A stretch of 64,000 nt of DNA from Carallia brachiata (lineage: Eukaryota > Streptophyta > Magnoliopsida > Malpighiales > Rhizophoraceae), in assembly GCA_021464245.1 (NCBI GenBank), contig JADCRB010000016.1, positions 17,741,324 through 17,805,323 of the forward strand, given 5' to 3'. The notes beneath the pieces were generated by a model. That model searched no databases. It was not told where the DNA came from and worked only from the letters and a program-made list of their open reading frames with translations. This document shows, piece by piece, positions 1-12,381 of this stretch (positions are counted from its first letter, which is position 1; each line of letters starts with the position of its first letter). The position numbers were made by a program, and so were the translations under genes.

Positions 1-439
1 GAAGGTTGGAAGTGTAGAGATTGACAAAGGCAAAGAGGATCATGACGGCTGGTCCTGCAACCCAACCGAGCTGCGCTATGGCCCAGGCCAATGACAGGAC
101 GCCTGAGCCTATGACGGCAGTAATGATATGGGAAGTTGCAGTCCAAAAGTTTCCTGCACCATCATTTTGCTATCATTTTCAGTTGCAAAGTACTCGAATT
201 CTGTTCAACGGAAAAAAAAAAAAAAAAAAGCTTTGGTGGAAAAAAAAAATCTCTCCTTCAATAAACATGGAAGGAAGAGTTGGAAGTGAGAGCTAACATT
301 TACCTGTTCTCTTCAAGCGGCCATCATCATCAAAGCACTTGGAGTTGTTGGTTTGAGGGTTTGTTGCTTCACTCTCAGATTGAGCTTTAGGCTGTACCTC
401 CACTTGCAAATAGTGCCTGATATCGTGCCTTTCTTCTAT
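1..439 (-). CDS. Amino acid permease (AAP family), 5' part only
   Basis: Plasma-membrane H+/amino-acid symporter of the plant AAP (AAAP) family. Two exons are visible on the minus strand. One is at 439-304; it reads through to CFDDDGRLKRTG, the cytosolic N-terminus seen just before the first membrane span in AAPs. The other runs from 153 off the left edge and encodes FWTATSHIITAVIGSGVLSL and then AWAIAQLGWVAGPAVM, the conserved first transmembrane region. The acceptor before 439 (ttttag), the donor after 304 (AG|GTAAAT) and the acceptor before 153 (gcag) are canonical and keep one frame. The exon at 439-304 has no ATG and starts in phase 0, so at least one further 5' exon lies in about 440-720; I could not fix its limits. 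Most of the protein lies outside the window. The AAP family call is firm; which AAP member it is cannot be decided. Confidence 0.9.
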
Positions 440-1665
440 CTAAAACCCAGAAGACATACATATATAAGAGGAAAATAAAAAAGAAACATTTCAAAGAAAA
501 TAGGAATACAGAGCTCAGTTTTGATGTTACAGCTCCATGGTGAATTCTGCTTGGAAGAGTTCGACTCCTTTGCAACATTGCTTTGAAATGGCAGAAATGG
601 AATGATAATTAAAGAGCTAAGAAGAACAAAAATAGTGGAGGATGTCCATACATGGAGGTGATCCAAGTCCTTTATAGGAGAAGCATTGTGACTGTTGGCA
701 AATAGCAGAACTACAATGGGCTATGGTGGTGTCAGTGCATGTCACTAGTTGTAAGCAATCGTGTAACACGCCCTCAAGTGCTCGCTCTCATCTTCTTTGA
801 ATCTGACAACATTGTACTTGTACCACTTATTAAGTATTTGAAAGCACTCTTTAGTACTCATCCTCTTGATTCCTTCCACTATTAAATAAAAGGGGAAAGT
901 TTGGAGTACCAAACTCTTCGTAACTTAATACCTCAAACTGACTCTAGCTAAAAAAAAAAAAAAAAAAAACCCTCAAACTGAGAAATAATAAAAATAATAT
1001 GTTTTTTTTTGAGTTTGAGGTATAGAATTTAGAGTTCAAGTTTTGGAGTCTAAAGTAATTCTTATTCAAATATATGTGTTAAATTAAAATAATAATAATA
1101 ATAATAATAATAATAATTTCTAATAGGAACATAATTTTTTTTAACAATAAAAAAAATTTATCGTAAGTATATCTGTTATCGGATCTGTAGGTCGAGATTG
1201 AAGTATATCTCGTTTGTATTACCTCATTCAATTCAACTCTTAGAAGAGATCCTCACCCGAACACTGCTAAGTTTGAACAGGCATTTCTTAACCCGACTAA
1301 ATGTGTTAATAAATTTAAAATTAAGAACACACAAGTCGCAGTGAAATTAGATATTTATAAGACTCAAATTCAAGTTAAAAATAAGAAAGATATGTTAAAT
1401 TCTTATAAATTACCACATCAAAGATAATAAGAACATAATTGAGTTTACTGTTAATCGTGCCTTAATTAAAATATTGTAACTATTCGGATGGTCGACTGTG
1501 CGGCGAAAGTGTATCACCAGACCATTTTATCCGGAAAAAGTTTCTTTTAGGAAAAGCAGCGTGAAAATAAATGGGTTAAACTAAAAAGATGATCATCTAT
1601 TCCTATGCAGTTGGAAGGAAGGACTTTACCATGTGTATACGCGGCTGGTCTGTCTGTGTTCAGCC
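440..1665. other. AAP 5' region and AT-rich spacer
   Basis: This stretch probably holds the unresolved first exon and promoter of the permease gene (about 440-780). Beyond it is AT-rich spacer with A/T homopolymers (about 951-969) and an (AAT)n microsatellite at about 1088-1118. No conserved coding sequence was seen. Confidence 0.5.
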
Positions 1666-2035
1666 TTTTTTTTTTTTTTTTTTTTTTATTCATCGGTGGG
1701 ATAGTCCATAATTACAAAAATACTTAAGAGTACTAGGGAAGTTCAAACGGCACCATTCTTGGCCATTGAACACCCACCATATCTTGTAATAGTAACAATC
1801 AAACTCCCTCAGATGGGCGAGACAACAAGTGAAATCCAATTGATAAGGACAGAGCATGATTTGCGAGCCAATCTGCAATATTATTGGCTTCACGATAAAT
1901 ATGATTCATTTGGACCTTCCAATCTCTATAAATGAGATCCTTGCATGCTGTCACCAAGTTAGCATACAGATGCGTATCCCCAACCTCATTCTTCACTACC
2001 ATCCACACTACCTTTGAATCCACTTGCACCCTCAA
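1666..2035 (-). mobile_element. 5'-truncated LINE fragment with poly(A) tail
   Basis: Minus-strand sequence at 2035-1799 encodes part of the RNase H-like domain found at the end of plant non-LTR retrotransposons: QVDSKVVWMVV, then a conserved CKDLIYRDWKVQMNHIYREAN stretch and ADWLANHALSL. It is followed downstream by a short unconserved 3' region and a 22-base T run at 1666-1687, which is the poly(A) tail in the element's orientation. No reverse transcriptase remains, so the copy is strongly 5'-truncated, as expected for target-primed reverse transcription. I could not identify a clear target-site duplication. Confidence 0.7.
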
Positions 2036-2306
2036 TTTAGGAACTTGGAACTGCTCAGCTTTAAAACCTTATTATTTTTTTTTTTTTTGACATAGTCTTC
2101 AGCTCTAAACCTGATCACTACGTAGTGCGGCATTTGCATTCTCCCCTACTGCCCGACACCATCTTGCAGAATGGTTTCTGATGTCAGCAAGATGCACTCT
2201 GACTGCCCAGCTAGCATGTATTGTGACTGAAATTTAATGGCGAGACTTCCACTTTGGGGTTAAGTGATTCGGCATCGAATTCTATTATATGAGAATATAA
2301 AAAATC

Positions 2307-2460
2307 ATTTATATAATATTTATATTATAATAATCAGTATATTTTATATTATTACAATAAAAATTTATAAATTAAAAAAATAATAATATTTTTATTTTTT
2401 ATTTTATTATTATAATAATATAAAATATACTAATTAATATAATATAAATATTATGTCCAT
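2307..2460. repeat. AT-rich inverted repeat (foldback/MITE-like)
   Basis: Arms at about 2312-2363 and 2402-2455 are near-perfect reverse complements over about 50 bases, separated by an A/T-rich loop. No coding capacity. Could be a short MITE or a remnant; its ends and target duplication were not resolved. Confidence 0.55.
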
Positions 2461-2689
2461 ATAAGTTATTGGATGCCTGATAAACGTATACGGTTCAGTA
2501 CCATATGTAAACCGAACCAGAAGGGGCATGTGTAAAACGTTATTGGCCATGTGCGTTCGGGAATCAATTATACAGTCAACAATTTCATTATGGGAAATAA
2601 TTGATTTAAAGAATGGAAACAGGGTACCTATAACCGGAAAAAATTAGGGAGTTCGAGATTTTTTGATTTGATAAAATGTCTAAAATGTA

Positions 2690-2815
2690 ATAAAATTTTA
2701 ATTTGAAGTAATAATATTTATATTTTAAAAAATAAAAATTTTACTATTTTATTTTTTATTTTGTAAAATATAAATTTTATTATTAAAAATTATAAATTTA
2801 TTAAATTATAGATAA
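2690..2815. repeat. Second AT-rich inverted repeat
   Basis: The segment around 2706-2742 is nearly the reverse complement of about 2745-2795, giving a hairpin of roughly 35 bases per arm. Composition resembles the repeat at 2307-2460, so the two may be relatives, but low complexity makes this uncertain. Confidence 0.4.
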
Positions 2816-3389
2816 AATCTCAGACAAAAAGTCTGGGCTCTAAAATCAAGCTCACCTATAACCCCTCTCAATCTTCGACTTTTGTGCTGGTTCCTAAAGC
2901 ACCACAATCGAGACAATGCTTTTATCTTTTAGGTCATGATGTGGTGCGAACGGCACAAACGACAATCTCCCTATCAAATATCTATACATTTAAGAAAACA
3001 GAACAAGGGCGGCTCGGGTGCTTGTTTGCACGTGGGCATATTCACACTATATTTGTTTTCCTTATTATTATTATTATTATGTTTTGATAAGTATTATTAT
3101 TATTATTATTTGTCTAACACTACTTCTAATAGCGGGATTGTCTCTTAAACAAAGTTTCGGTTTTCTCATTCCCCACCGCACACATTTAAACCATGTTATG
3201 TAAGTCATCAAGGATACAAATGGTCGGCAAAGACGGTTTACGGAAAGGGAGAATTATTTCCGTTATATAATTCAGTGACCACTTATCAATTTCAACAAAT
3301 AACGATTTTATCTCTACATTTAGATTGTTTTTTTTTGATGGAATATGCGCAATTATATTTTGTCCTGGGATGGGATTTGCAAATTAGAA
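2816..3389. other. Spacer with (TTA)n microsatellites
   Basis: No conserved gene seen. Contains imperfect trinucleotide TTA/ATT tracts at about 3062-3110 that create long but meaningless open frames rich in Ile, Tyr and Leu. Confidence 0.5.
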
Positions 3390-3490
3390 CACTCAGATTC
3401 TCTCTTTTTTTTTTTTTTTTTTGAGTGTGATGGAGGGCCAACGACCCAGTCTCCAAAGCAACAGGGTCGTGCAACCCCCGCACTCAGATT
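3390..3490 (-). mobile_element. Short poly(A)-tailed retroposon with 10-bp target duplication
   Basis: The 10-base sequence cactcagatt occurs at 3390-3399 and again at 3481-3490. Between the copies lie a T tract (about 3405-3422) and roughly 58 bases of unique sequence. Direct repeats flanking a sequence with a poly(A) tail on the minus strand are the signature of LINE-mediated retroposition. The body is too short and too diverged to assign; it could be a 5'-truncated SINE or a truncated cDNA. Confidence 0.65.
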
Positions 3491-3541
3491 TTGTGCTTTT
3501 GACGGGTGGGACATTTAGATGCTGACGGCACAGTTTTACAA

Positions 3542-3818
3542 TGGGCCTTATTCGCCAAAAATGGGCGACCGCACTTGTTAGAACTTGCAACGCTTTTACA
3601 ATGGGGACAAGCCCAAACAATAGGCCCACTAGCTACGGGTCGGAAGGCCCATCAAGACCGGTGAGTTCCTACCATCGGTTAAGATCATTCTTTGTAGCCA
3701 CATCAACAACTTTGAACCGTCGATTCCCAAACTGATTAAAAAACAAAAAAAAAAAAAAGAAAAGAAAAGAAAAAGAAAGAAAGCCCTCACAAAAAACCCT
3801 AACGCGCCTCTTTATATC
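3542..3818 (+). promoter_or_regulatory. RPL7 promoter: site II elements, telo-box, TATA-like box
   Basis: Four TGGGCY site II elements are visible (TGGGCC at 3542; reverse-oriented copies at 3610-3615, 3623-3628 and 3646-3651). A perfect telo-box AAACCCTAA lies at 3794-3802 and a TATA-like tttatatc at 3811-3818. This pairing of telo-box and site II elements is well known in promoters of plant ribosomal-protein and other growth-coupled genes, where TCP factors bind site II. The transcript probably starts shortly downstream, with a leader exon ending near 3888 and an intron before the ATG. Confidence 0.75.
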
Positions 3819-4044
3819 ACTCTCGTCATACGCCCGAGCCTTCTCTTGCAGATCGCCTAGAACGACGCCGCCACCACCAAGATCAAGTAATAATCTCTCA
3901 TTTCTTTACTATTTTGACAGATTTAATCAACAATTTAATTATTTTTTCTGATCTTTTACTAACCCGATTTTGATTCTCTCTCTCGTTTTTTTTTTTTTTA
4001 AATTTATTTTTGCGCTTTTTATGATAGAAAGAAAGTGAAAGGAG

Positions 4045-5929
<1,885 letters not shown>

Positions 5930-6874
5930 GCTTTTCTTGATAATGATCGGCTCAAATTTTGAGATTTTCTTTTTGATTTGTTGGCAAGTGGAGGATTATA
6001 GAACACTACATTCGCTTTTCCGTCAAATTGAGTGATGTTATTCTGTTTGCAATTTGGATCTTTATTTTGATTGCTCATTTTAGCCTGATGTTGGGACAAT
6101 TCGAAGCTGTTAATTCATCATCAATTATGTTGTTGCGAAGCTAGGGTTTTGAGCTAAGTAATCTGTCCAGCGTAAGCTCACAAAAACTGTTGTTTGTTGG
6201 TTGGGAAAGTAGGAATGGGAAAGTACATTTCTTGTCTCGGTTATGCTAGAATCTCGGAAATTGTTCAACGGAATTTCACACTGCCGTCAAACGGTGCCCG
6301 ACAGCCCAACCGGAGAGATCTAACCTTTAAGAGAAGTTACAGCTTCCAACGAGAAATATACTAAAGGATCAAAAGTCAAAACAGAGTTTAACATAGATCA
6401 AATTGGGATTCACTTTTTGATGAAATCTACAGGCTGCTCTCAGGTCATAGGACTTGGTTTATAATTTTTGCTAAAACAAATTGTTCCTACGGTGATTGTG
6501 GACGAGACGGTAATAATTACCGATGGAGTTTATATTATAAATCTGAGTCTCGTCTGGATTTTGTTAAAAAATTGATTGTGCTGGCGTTGAGGAAGAGCCT
6601 TTCGCTTCCTAACCTAAACTAACGCAAATAGAGGCACAAAGGGTCAAAAAGAAAATAAAGGATTTAACAATTTTCTTTTCACAGGTGAATAAATAAAAGG
6701 CAATTGTCTTTTTTTAAATAAAAAAAAAAGAAAAAAAAATATACATATATCGACTTGCAGCTGGCTGAAGAACCAAATAAAAAGGGCTGGCGTGGACAAT
6801 GAATGCAGTCGGCAGGCCCAACTGCTGTAGTTGGCCGGGGGACGTTTTTTTGTCAATTCCTCTAAATGGCCCAT
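5930..6874. other. RPL7 3' UTR and spacer before the retrotransposon
   Basis: About 200-250 bases after the stop are probably RPL7 3' UTR. The rest has no coding sequence. A site II-like GGCCCA occurs at about 6868-6873, exactly at the retrotransposon insertion point, and another at about 6815; both may have belonged to the ancestral PAD1 upstream region. Confidence 0.5.
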
Positions 6875-7229
6875 TAACAGGATACTAGCCAAAAATGGAG
6901 CTGGAAAGTGAAGATAGCAAGGAAAGAAAGGAAAAGAGAGAGAAGAGGAAGGAGAAGAAGGATCTAGACGAGGAGAGAGAAGAATATTTGGAGAGAGAAA
7001 TTAGTTTAATCATTCATTCACTAACTCCCTTCCATACATGGACTCACACTAAAATAAGGGACTGGCTGCCACAAGAGCAAGCCGTTACATCACCTGTGAC
7101 TCACAAAAACAGAAAGAAACAGTACTACTCACAAATGGACTCCAACAATGGTCCAACCACTGACTCTAAAACAACCCAATAACAATAGGCCCAATTCATT
7201 TATTTATACTAGCATATTGGTCCCTAACA
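6875..7229 (-). repeat. LTR (element 3' LTR)
   Basis: 355-bp LTR. In element orientation it starts TGTTAGGG and ends CCTGTTA. It matches the other copy except at three substitutions (near 7047, 7133 and 7197). Purine-rich tract at about 6915-6990 on the plus strand. Confidence 0.95.
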
Positions 7230-7243
7230 ATTCCCAACCCCTT
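7230..7243 (-). other. Polypurine tract of the retrotransposon
   Basis: Directly inside the element's 3' LTR, the minus strand reads aaggggttgggaat, a purine-rich plus-strand primer site at the expected place. Confidence 0.7.
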
Positions 7244-7259
7244 GAGATTATCCTTGTCC

Positions 7260-10200
7260 TCAAGGATAGAAATCAAAGTAAGGAAACTGAGCTTGCATAA
7301 AGGTAATGTCTTCCCAAGTGGCTTCCTCAGGAGATAGGTTTGCCCACTGAACAAGGACCTGTGTGACTGGAGCATTCTTCCGCTTAACCATCCGACGAGA
7401 CAAGACTGCTGTGGGTTCAACTCGAAACTGACCATCACTACCAACTATGGGTAGCTGTTGTGATACCATTTTTCCAGCTTTGACCGCACGCTTCAAGAGT
7501 GAGACATGGAAGACGGGGTGTACAGCACTGTTAGGTGGCAACTTGAGCTCGTAGGCAACCTGACCGACCCTTTTAATAATTTGATAAGGTCCATAATACT
7601 TGGAGGATAACTTCAGATTGGAACGGACTGCCACAGTTGTTTGACGGTAAGGCTGGAGCTTCAGGAAAACCCAATCCCCAACATTAAATTCCCGTTCCGA
7701 TCGATGCTTATCCGCAAAGAATTTCATTCTTTGCTGAGCTTTCAGTAACTGATCTTTCAATAAAGTGGACAACACCTGCCGTTCAAGAAAAAATTCTGAT
7801 AAGGAGGCAGCCTTGGTACTATCTGCGGGTAATACAGCTAACTGCGGTGGAGCGATGCCGTAAAGAGCTTGATATAGGGACATTTGGATTGCACTATGGT
7901 AAGAAGTGTTGTACCACCATTCCGCAAGTGGTAGCCACTTTAACCACTGTTTTGGCCGCATAAAACACATGCACCTTAAATAATGTTCCAAGCACTGGTT
8001 GAGCCGCTCAGATTGGCCATCGGATTGTGGGTGATACGCTGAACTGAAATTCAGAGCAGTGCCTTCCAGCTTGAATAGCTCAGTCCAAAAATGGCTTACA
8101 AAGACTTTATCGCGATCCGACACTATGGATTGCGGAATGCCGTGCAATTTGAAAATGTGTTCAAAGAACAATTTGGCTACCATAGCAGCAGTATAAGGGT
8201 GGCTCAAGGCAACAAAATGAGCTGACTTGGTGAAACGGTCTATCACGACCCAAACAGTGTCCCGACCTTCAGAATTCGGTAGGCCTTCTATGAAATCCAT
8301 GGCCAAATGTCGCCATGCCTGGTCTGGCACTGGTAATGGCTGCAAGAGACCCGGGTAAAGAAGGTGCTCACCCTTGCAGCGTTGACAAACCTCACACTCC
8401 AATATCCAATCCTTTACCATTTTCTTCATGTGGGGCCAAAAGAAAAACTACTTCAGACGACTGTATGTGGCACGGACCCCCGAATGACCCCCAACGGCCG
8501 AATCATGTAAGGCTTGAATCAGCTTAAGTCGAAGATCCCCACGACTTCCAATATACACCCTGTTCTTCTTCCTCAAAATGCCCTGTACAAAAGAGAACTT
8601 GGAATTTGGTGGCTGTTTCCCTGATATTGCTACTACCAATTCGGGAATGAGGATATCTCCTTCATAACTATGGCGTACTTCCTCCATCCACAATGGTACT
8701 GCAGCTGAAACGGCCAAACAACGCCCTTCTTTCTGCCGGGACAGAGCATCTGCAACCTTATTTTCAGCTCCTTTCCTGTATACGATGGTATAGTCCAGCC
8801 CCAATAGCTTCGTGATACCCTTTTGTTGGACATAAGTGTGAAGGCGTTGTTGAAGCAAATGCTTAATACTTTCATGGTCAGTTTTATAACAAACGACCTT
8901 CCTTCAAGGTAATGACGCCACTTGGTTACTGCCATAACTATAGCTAGCAACTCCTTCTCATAGATGGATAAACCCCGATTCTTTAAGCTGAATGGCTTAC
9001 TCAAATATGCCACCGGATGACCCTCCTGAGTCAGCACAGCTCCCATACCCTCCTCACATGCATCTGTTTCCAAGACGAATGTTTTGTTGAAGTCGGGTAA
9101 GGACAACACGGGGGCATTGCACATGGCCTCCTTAAGCTGCTCAAATGCCAACAAAGCTTGATGACTCCATTTAAAATTATCCTTCCTCAACATATCCGTC
9201 AATGGTTTGCTAATAACAGCATAATGGCGTATGAATTTGCGGTAATACCCGGTTAATCCCAAAAATCCCCGTAATCCTTTAAGAGAAGTTGGCAACGGCC
9301 ATTGCCTCATTGCCTCTATCTTTGTTGGATCAGTGGATACTCCAGCAACAGTGACAATATGGCCGAGATACTCAACCTGTGTTTGTCCAAATGAGCACTT
9401 GGACTTTTTTGCATAGAGCAGATGTTCCCTTAGCAGAAGCAAAACCTGTTTTAAATGAGACACATGGTCCTCCATGCTAGCACTATAGACGAGTATGTCA
9501 TCAAAAAAAAAAGCACAAATCTCCGCAATTGAGCAGCAAACACATGATTCATTAATGATTGGAAGGTAGCTGGAGCATTTGTAAGACCAAAAGGCATTAC
9601 CTTAAACTCGAAATGCCCTTGGTGAGTGCGGAAGGCTGTTTTGTGGATGTCTTCCTCCACTACCCTGATCTGGTGGTAACCCGCTCGGAGATCCAATTTG
9701 GAAAATACCTTGGAACCGTGAAGCTCATCCAGTAAGTCATCAATGATTAGTATTGGGAACTTATCCTTCACCGTCATAGCATTCAGGAGCCTGTAATCTA
9801 CACAGAAGCGCCAGGAACCATCCTTCTTTTTAACGAGCAACACAGGAGAAGCGAATGGACTGTGACTATGACGAATTAGCTCAGCTCCTAGCATCTCTTG
9901 TACTTGCTTATTAATTTCCTCCTTCGAATATTGGGGGTACCTATATGGACGAACATTGACCGGCTTAGAGTCTGGCAGCAAGGGAATGTGGTGATCCTGT
10001 TCTCTTTGAGGTGGCAAAGCTTTTGCCTCACTGAACACATCACTGAATTCGGCTAGCAAGGCCTGCAATTCAGCTGGGACTATGGTTGGTGGTGGAGACG
10101 AAATAAGGGTGAAGAAATTAGCTTGCGATCCATGGCCCAATTTGTTGAAAAGAGCTTCAATCTTCCTTTCTGAAACCGTTAGTGGGACCAGCTCATTGGC

Positions 10201-11752
10201 TTGATTTGTTAGAACAATTATTTGGTTGCCCCTAGCAAAGGAAAATTGCATAGCCTCACCGTCCACCAGTATAGGCCCATTAAGCCGAACCCAATCCATG
10301 CCCAATATTAAATCATATGTGCCCAATAAAAGTATCCGAACCTCCATACCAAAATCATGGCCTTGCATTCGCCAGCGAAACAGCGGGCATTTCTCCGAGC
10401 AGCTTAGGCGCTGACCGTTGGCCACCGTAATATCCATTGGTGGTGTGTCCTGAACCTCACAACCCAGCTCGGACGCCTTCTGTATATCTAAGAAGCTATG
10501 AGAGCTTCCAGTATCAATCAGAATTGTTAGTGACTTACGGCCCACAAAACCCAATAATTGAATTGTATTCTGCCTAGAACTGCCCGAGATTGCATTGAGG
10601 GATAGTTCGCCGGTTTCCTCCTCTTGAACCATAGCCGGCTGATCTTCAGTTAATTCTTTGGTATCCTCCACCTCCTGGGTATCCAAAACATGGAGCTGTG
10701 GCTTCTTAGAACACTGGTGTCCCCAAGTATATTTGTCCCCGCAACGGAAACAATCACCCGCCCGACGAGCTTCATCCCATGACTTTTTGCTTGGTTGAAC
10801 TCCCGGGGACTTATGAGCTTGGGTAATAGCCTTGGAACCCCATGATGATTGGGAACCTGCGCCTGGATTGAATGGAGCTCTAGGGATTTTATTCTTCTTC
10901 CACAAAGCCGCAACTACCTGTTCCTGCAGAATGGCCGCCTCATACACCTCCTCTAACGTACGTGGCTTCAACATCTTAACCATCGGACGAACTTCTTCGT
11001 TCAAGCCACCCATGAAGCTTGAAACGAAATAAGATTCCGTAATAGCTGGGTTAGTGGCCAAAACAAGAGCTCGGAGGTCCTCAAACTGCTCCTGAAACTC
11101 CCGGACTGAACTCGTTTGCTTGAGACGCTTGAACTCTTCAGCAGCATCAGGCATCGATGGGTCACCAAATCGGCGACTTAGATCGTCCTTGAACAAGGAC
11201 CAAGTTGCAGCCGATTTAGCAGAGATCCAGCCATGGAACCATATATCAGCCTTGCCATCTAAATACATAGCCGCCATCTCAAGCTTCGCCTCCTCTGCTA
11301 TTTCATACAGCCGAAAAAAACGCTCGCACTTACGGAGCCAACCTCGTGGGTCTTCTCCATCAAAATGTTGAAGATCTATCTTCGGCGGAGCCCAAACATG
11401 AGTGAAATTGCGAGTGGTGAGCTGCTGCGCTGGAAAAGTGCTCTCCCCGGACTCAATTGCAGGCACACGAGGAGTTGGAAGCAACCCACGGCCAGACGCC
11501 ATGAGTGGGGAATCGGTCATGGCTCCTTTATCCTTAGGAGGAGTAGGATCAGGAGGCCGGAGAAGCTCAACTAACTTCTGGAATGAGGTCTGTTGCTCAA
11601 CCATCATATCCTCCTTTTATCTGTTTCAAAGAGGACTGCATTAGATCCGGGATCGACTCCAAAATCTGTAGTTTCTCCATGACGCCAGCTAACTGCTGTT
11701 CCTGACGGCGTACTTGTTCGTCCAAGGTTTTGAGACGGGTATTTTCTGCCAT
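7260..11752 (-). pseudogene. Retrotransposon gag-pol polyprotein, interrupted
   Basis: Gag starts at 11752 (MAENTRLKTLDEQ) and holds a retrotransposon gag domain and a CCHC-type knuckle ([14 protein letters not shown], near 10750). Next come an aspartic protease ([12 protein letters not shown], near 10510), reverse transcriptase ([38 protein letters not shown]), RNase H (ETDACEEGMGAVL), integrase with an HHCC finger and the D,D,E residues (MDFIEGL, IVSDRDKVF, HPQSDGQSERLN) and a chromodomain-like tail (VLVQWANLSPEEATWED). Breaks seen: a frame change near 11600-11615 in gag; a frame change in the 10-base A/T tract at 9503-9512, immediately before the catalytic DD box of the reverse transcriptase; a frame change near 8881-8885 in RNase H; and an in-frame TAG at 8450-8448 inside the integrase zinc-finger region. 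Stop at 7260. Confidence 0.92.
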
Positions 11753-11791
11753 GGCCGATCCTCGTTTTCTAGCCAGAGTGGAAAGCCCTGG

Positions 11792-11807
11792 TCCTGCTCT
11801 GATACCA
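11792..11807 (-). other. Primer-binding site for initiator tRNA-Met
   Basis: Just inside the element's 5' LTR the minus strand reads TGGTATCAGAGCAGGA, the standard plant retrotransposon primer-binding site complementary to the 3' end of tRNA-iMet. Confidence 0.9.
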
Positions 11808-11809
11808 CT

Positions 11810-12164
11810 TAACAGGATACTAGCCAAAAATGGAGCTGGAAAGTGAAGATAGCAAGGAAAGAAAGGAAAAGAGAGAGAAGAGGAAGGAGAAGAAGGATCT
11901 AGACGAGGAGAGAGAAGAATATTTGGAGAGAGAAATTAGTTTAATCATTCATTCACTAACTCCCTTCCATACATGGACTCATACTAAAATAAGGGACTGG
12001 CTGCCACAAGAGCAAGCCGTTACATCACCTGTGACTCACAAAAACAGAAAGAAACAGTACTACTCACGAATGGACTCCAACAATGGTCCAACCACTGACT
12101 CTAAAACAACCCAATAACAATAGGCCCAATTTATTTATTTATACTAGCATATTGGTCCCTAACA
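11810..12164 (-). repeat. LTR (element 5' LTR)
   Basis: 355-bp LTR in direct orientation with 6875-7229, 352/355 identical. It holds the element's promoter on the minus strand, pointing away from the PAD1 gene; its outer edge abuts the PAD1 promoter. Confidence 0.95.
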
Positions 12165-12381
12165 CCCATCATAGGAAATTGTGGGCCCATTATACGGCAG
12201 AAGCCTTGCGCGGGTTGGGCTTATACAAGAGAACTTCCAAACTAACCTCAGAGCGAAACGACGTCGGCTTGGGCCTGTCTTGTCCCCTAAGTCTGAAATT
12301 TTCTTATTTACTTTACTTTCGAAGGATCAGTCAATCGAAATTCAAAGACGACCATCGGATCAAGTTTGGAACGACACAACA
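12165..12381 (+). promoter_or_regulatory. Remaining proximal promoter and leader of PAD1
   Basis: Only 217 bases separate the retrotransposon from the PAD1 start codon. This segment has TGGGCY site II elements at 12182-12187 (TGGGCC), 12216-12221 (TGGGCT) and 12270-12275 (TGGGCC). A further GGCCCA lies within the adjoining LTR at about 12123. Site II elements are typical of plant proteasome and ribosomal genes. Transcription probably starts within the segment; no clear TATA box was chosen. Confidence 0.6.

Larger units (their letters stand above)
6875..12164 (-). mobile_element. Ty3/gypsy LTR retrotransposon, chromovirus-like
   Basis: A 5,290-bp element bounded by two 355-bp LTRs and by the 5-bp target duplication cccat (6870-6874 and 12165-12169). 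It reads on the minus strand: LTR, tRNA-iMet primer-binding site, gag, protease, reverse transcriptase, RNase H, integrase, chromodomain-like tail, polypurine tract, LTR. The order RT-RNaseH-integrase defines the Ty3/gypsy superfamily. The two LTRs differ at only three positions and have no indels, which implies recent insertion. The coding region nevertheless has three frame changes and one stop, so this copy as sequenced is not autonomous, although homopolymer sequence errors may explain some of them. Confidence 0.95.

Noticed and set aside
21..296. Plus-strand open frame at the left edge
   Set aside because: It is antisense to the amino acid permease exon, which encodes a conserved membrane span on the minus strand.
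2936..3203. Overlapping open frames rich in Tyr, Ile and Leu
   Set aside because: They are translations of (TTA)n microsatellites.
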